Of a stretch of 64,000 bases of DNA, positions 63,295 to 64,000 are shown piece by piece. A program made the translations under genes and the position numbers. Positions within the stretch are counted from its first letter, which is position 1, and every line of letters begins with the position of its first letter. The stretch is from Burkholderiales bacterium (GTDB taxonomy: Bacteria; Pseudomonadota; Gammaproteobacteria; Burkholderiales; Ga0077523), in the NCBI GenBank assembly GCA_019747905.1, contig JAIEQG010000045.1:1-64000 (forward strand), given 5' to 3'. The notes beneath the pieces are model-generated. The model worked only from the letters and a program-made list of their open reading frames with translations, had not been told where the DNA came from and searched no databases.

Positions 63295-64000
63295 CCCAAC
63301 AGCAGACGCGCCGCTTCCTCGTACTTGGCAGCGGTCTTCGACAGGACGTCGGCAGGCAGCGCCGGCGCCGGCGGCTGCTTGTTCCAGTGCTGCGCCTCGA
63401 GCCAGTCGCGCACGAACTGCTTGTCGAAGCTCGGCGGGCTGATACCCACGCGGTACTGGTCCCTGGGCCAGAACCGCGACGAATCCGGCGTCAGTGCTTC
63501 GTCGATCAGGTATAACACGCCAGCGGCGTCGGTACCGAACTCGAACTTGGTATCGGCGATGATGATGCCCTTGGTGGCAGCGAAGTCTGCCGCCTCACGG
63601 TACAGCCGGATCGCGGCATCGCGCACTTCGGCGGCCCGCGCCGCTCCGAGCAGGCGCTCGGCCTCGGTATAGGGAATGTTCTCGTCGTGCGTCCCCTTGG
63701 GAGCCTTGGTGGACGGCGTGAAGATCGGTTGCGGCAGCTTCGATGCCTCCTGCAGGCCTGGGGGCAACGCAATACCGCAGATCGCACCGGTCGCGCGGTA
63801 GTCCTTCCAGCCCGACCCCGCGACGTAGCCGCGCACGATCGCTTCGATCGGCAGCGGCTGCAGGCGGCGCACGACGAACGCGCGGCCTGCCACCTGCGGG
63901 CGTTCGGCCGGTGCGACGACACTCTCCGGATCGACGCCGGTGAGGTGGTTCGGAATGACGTGCGCGAGTTTCGCGAACCAGAAGTTGGATACCGCAGTGA
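63291..64000 (-). CDS. purC: SAICAR synthase, C-terminal part (runs off the right edge)
   Basis: PurC joins aspartate to CAIR in purine synthesis. About 236 residues are present, from [20 protein letters not shown] to the C-terminus. [24 protein letters not shown] with family [25 protein letters not shown], and [12 protein letters not shown] are signature segments. The N-terminus lies beyond base 64000. It overlaps the Sua5 gene by four bases. Confidence 0.95.
   Translation of the reverse strand, partial: TAVSNFWFAKLAHVIPNHLTGVDPESVVAPAERPQVAGRAFVVRRLQPLPIEAIVRGYVAGSGWKDYRATGAICGIALPPGLQEASKLPQPIFTPSTKAPKGTHDENIPYTEAERLLGAARAAEVRDAAIRLYREAADFAATKGIIIADTKFEFGTDAAGVLYLIDEALTPDSSRFWPRDQYRVGISPPSFDKQFVRDWLEAQHWNKQPPAPALPADVLSKTAAKYEEAARLLLG

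Overview
The window is about 64 kb of GC-rich chromosome from a Gram-negative bacterium, most likely a betaproteobacterium. The evidence is the dapF-DUF484-xerC block, hslVU behind a STAS-domain gene, an S-adenosylhomocysteine riboswitch in front of ahcY, LPS acyltransferases, and lipoprotein and outer-membrane genes. No rRNA, tRNA, insertion sequence, phage or CRISPR array was seen. The genus cannot be fixed from the sequence alone.

Layout. 1-264: the end of an unrecognised gene and its terminator. 386-6178 (minus): ahcY under an SAH riboswitch, metF, then a coupled trio of CHASE2 adenylate cyclase, SH3 protein and M48 lipoprotein protease. 6434-9229: a DEAD-box helicase and, convergent to it, metK. 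9315-16346 (plus): two LpxL-like acyltransferases, a CoA-binding protein, an acetyltransferase, dapF, DUF484, xerC, an RlmI-like methyltransferase and a histidine phosphatase. 16359-20858: a metal (probably zinc) uptake cluster whose outer-membrane gene carries an in-frame TAG and which contains three tandem 80-bp repeats. 20969-26593: STAS protein, hslV, hslU and glucan phosphorylase. 26657-29969: a hydroxyacid reductase diverging from a small sulfur-relay set (TusA-like, DsrE-like, and a TusA domain fused to a MetE catalytic domain). 30071-34132 (minus): DUF481 outer-membrane protein, PhoD-type phosphatase, DUF6279 lipoprotein and a methyltransferase. 34288-39876: a branched-chain amino acid type ABC transporter with a strongly folded spacer and a fused LivM-LivG, then a PhyH dioxygenase. 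39873-44483 (minus): a YidB-like gene and the complete nickel-pincer set larA-larC-larE-larB. 44557-53531: glycogen genes glgB-glgA, divergent from glgC and two GH57 enzymes. 53902-56698: a ribosome hibernation factor, an IlvD/Edd dehydratase and a membrane protein. 56705-64000 (minus): cupin, small membrane protein, a giant FAD/Fe-S 2-hydroxyacid dehydrogenase, a four-gene set sbtA-sbtB-orf67-Rieske joined by 4-base overlaps, a Sua5-type protein and the 3' part of purC.

Themes. The SAM cycle is well represented (metK, ahcY, metF). Glycogen turnover is complete: glgC, glgA and glgB for synthesis, and glgP plus GH57 glucanotransferase for breakdown. 2-hydroxyacid metabolism recurs (LarA homologue with its cofactor pathway, GhrA-like reductase, YdiJ-like dehydrogenase). 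A bicarbonate transporter with its PII-like regulator suggests inorganic carbon uptake. Several intergenic regions carry dispersed palindromic or short-repeat elements present in more than one copy inside this window.
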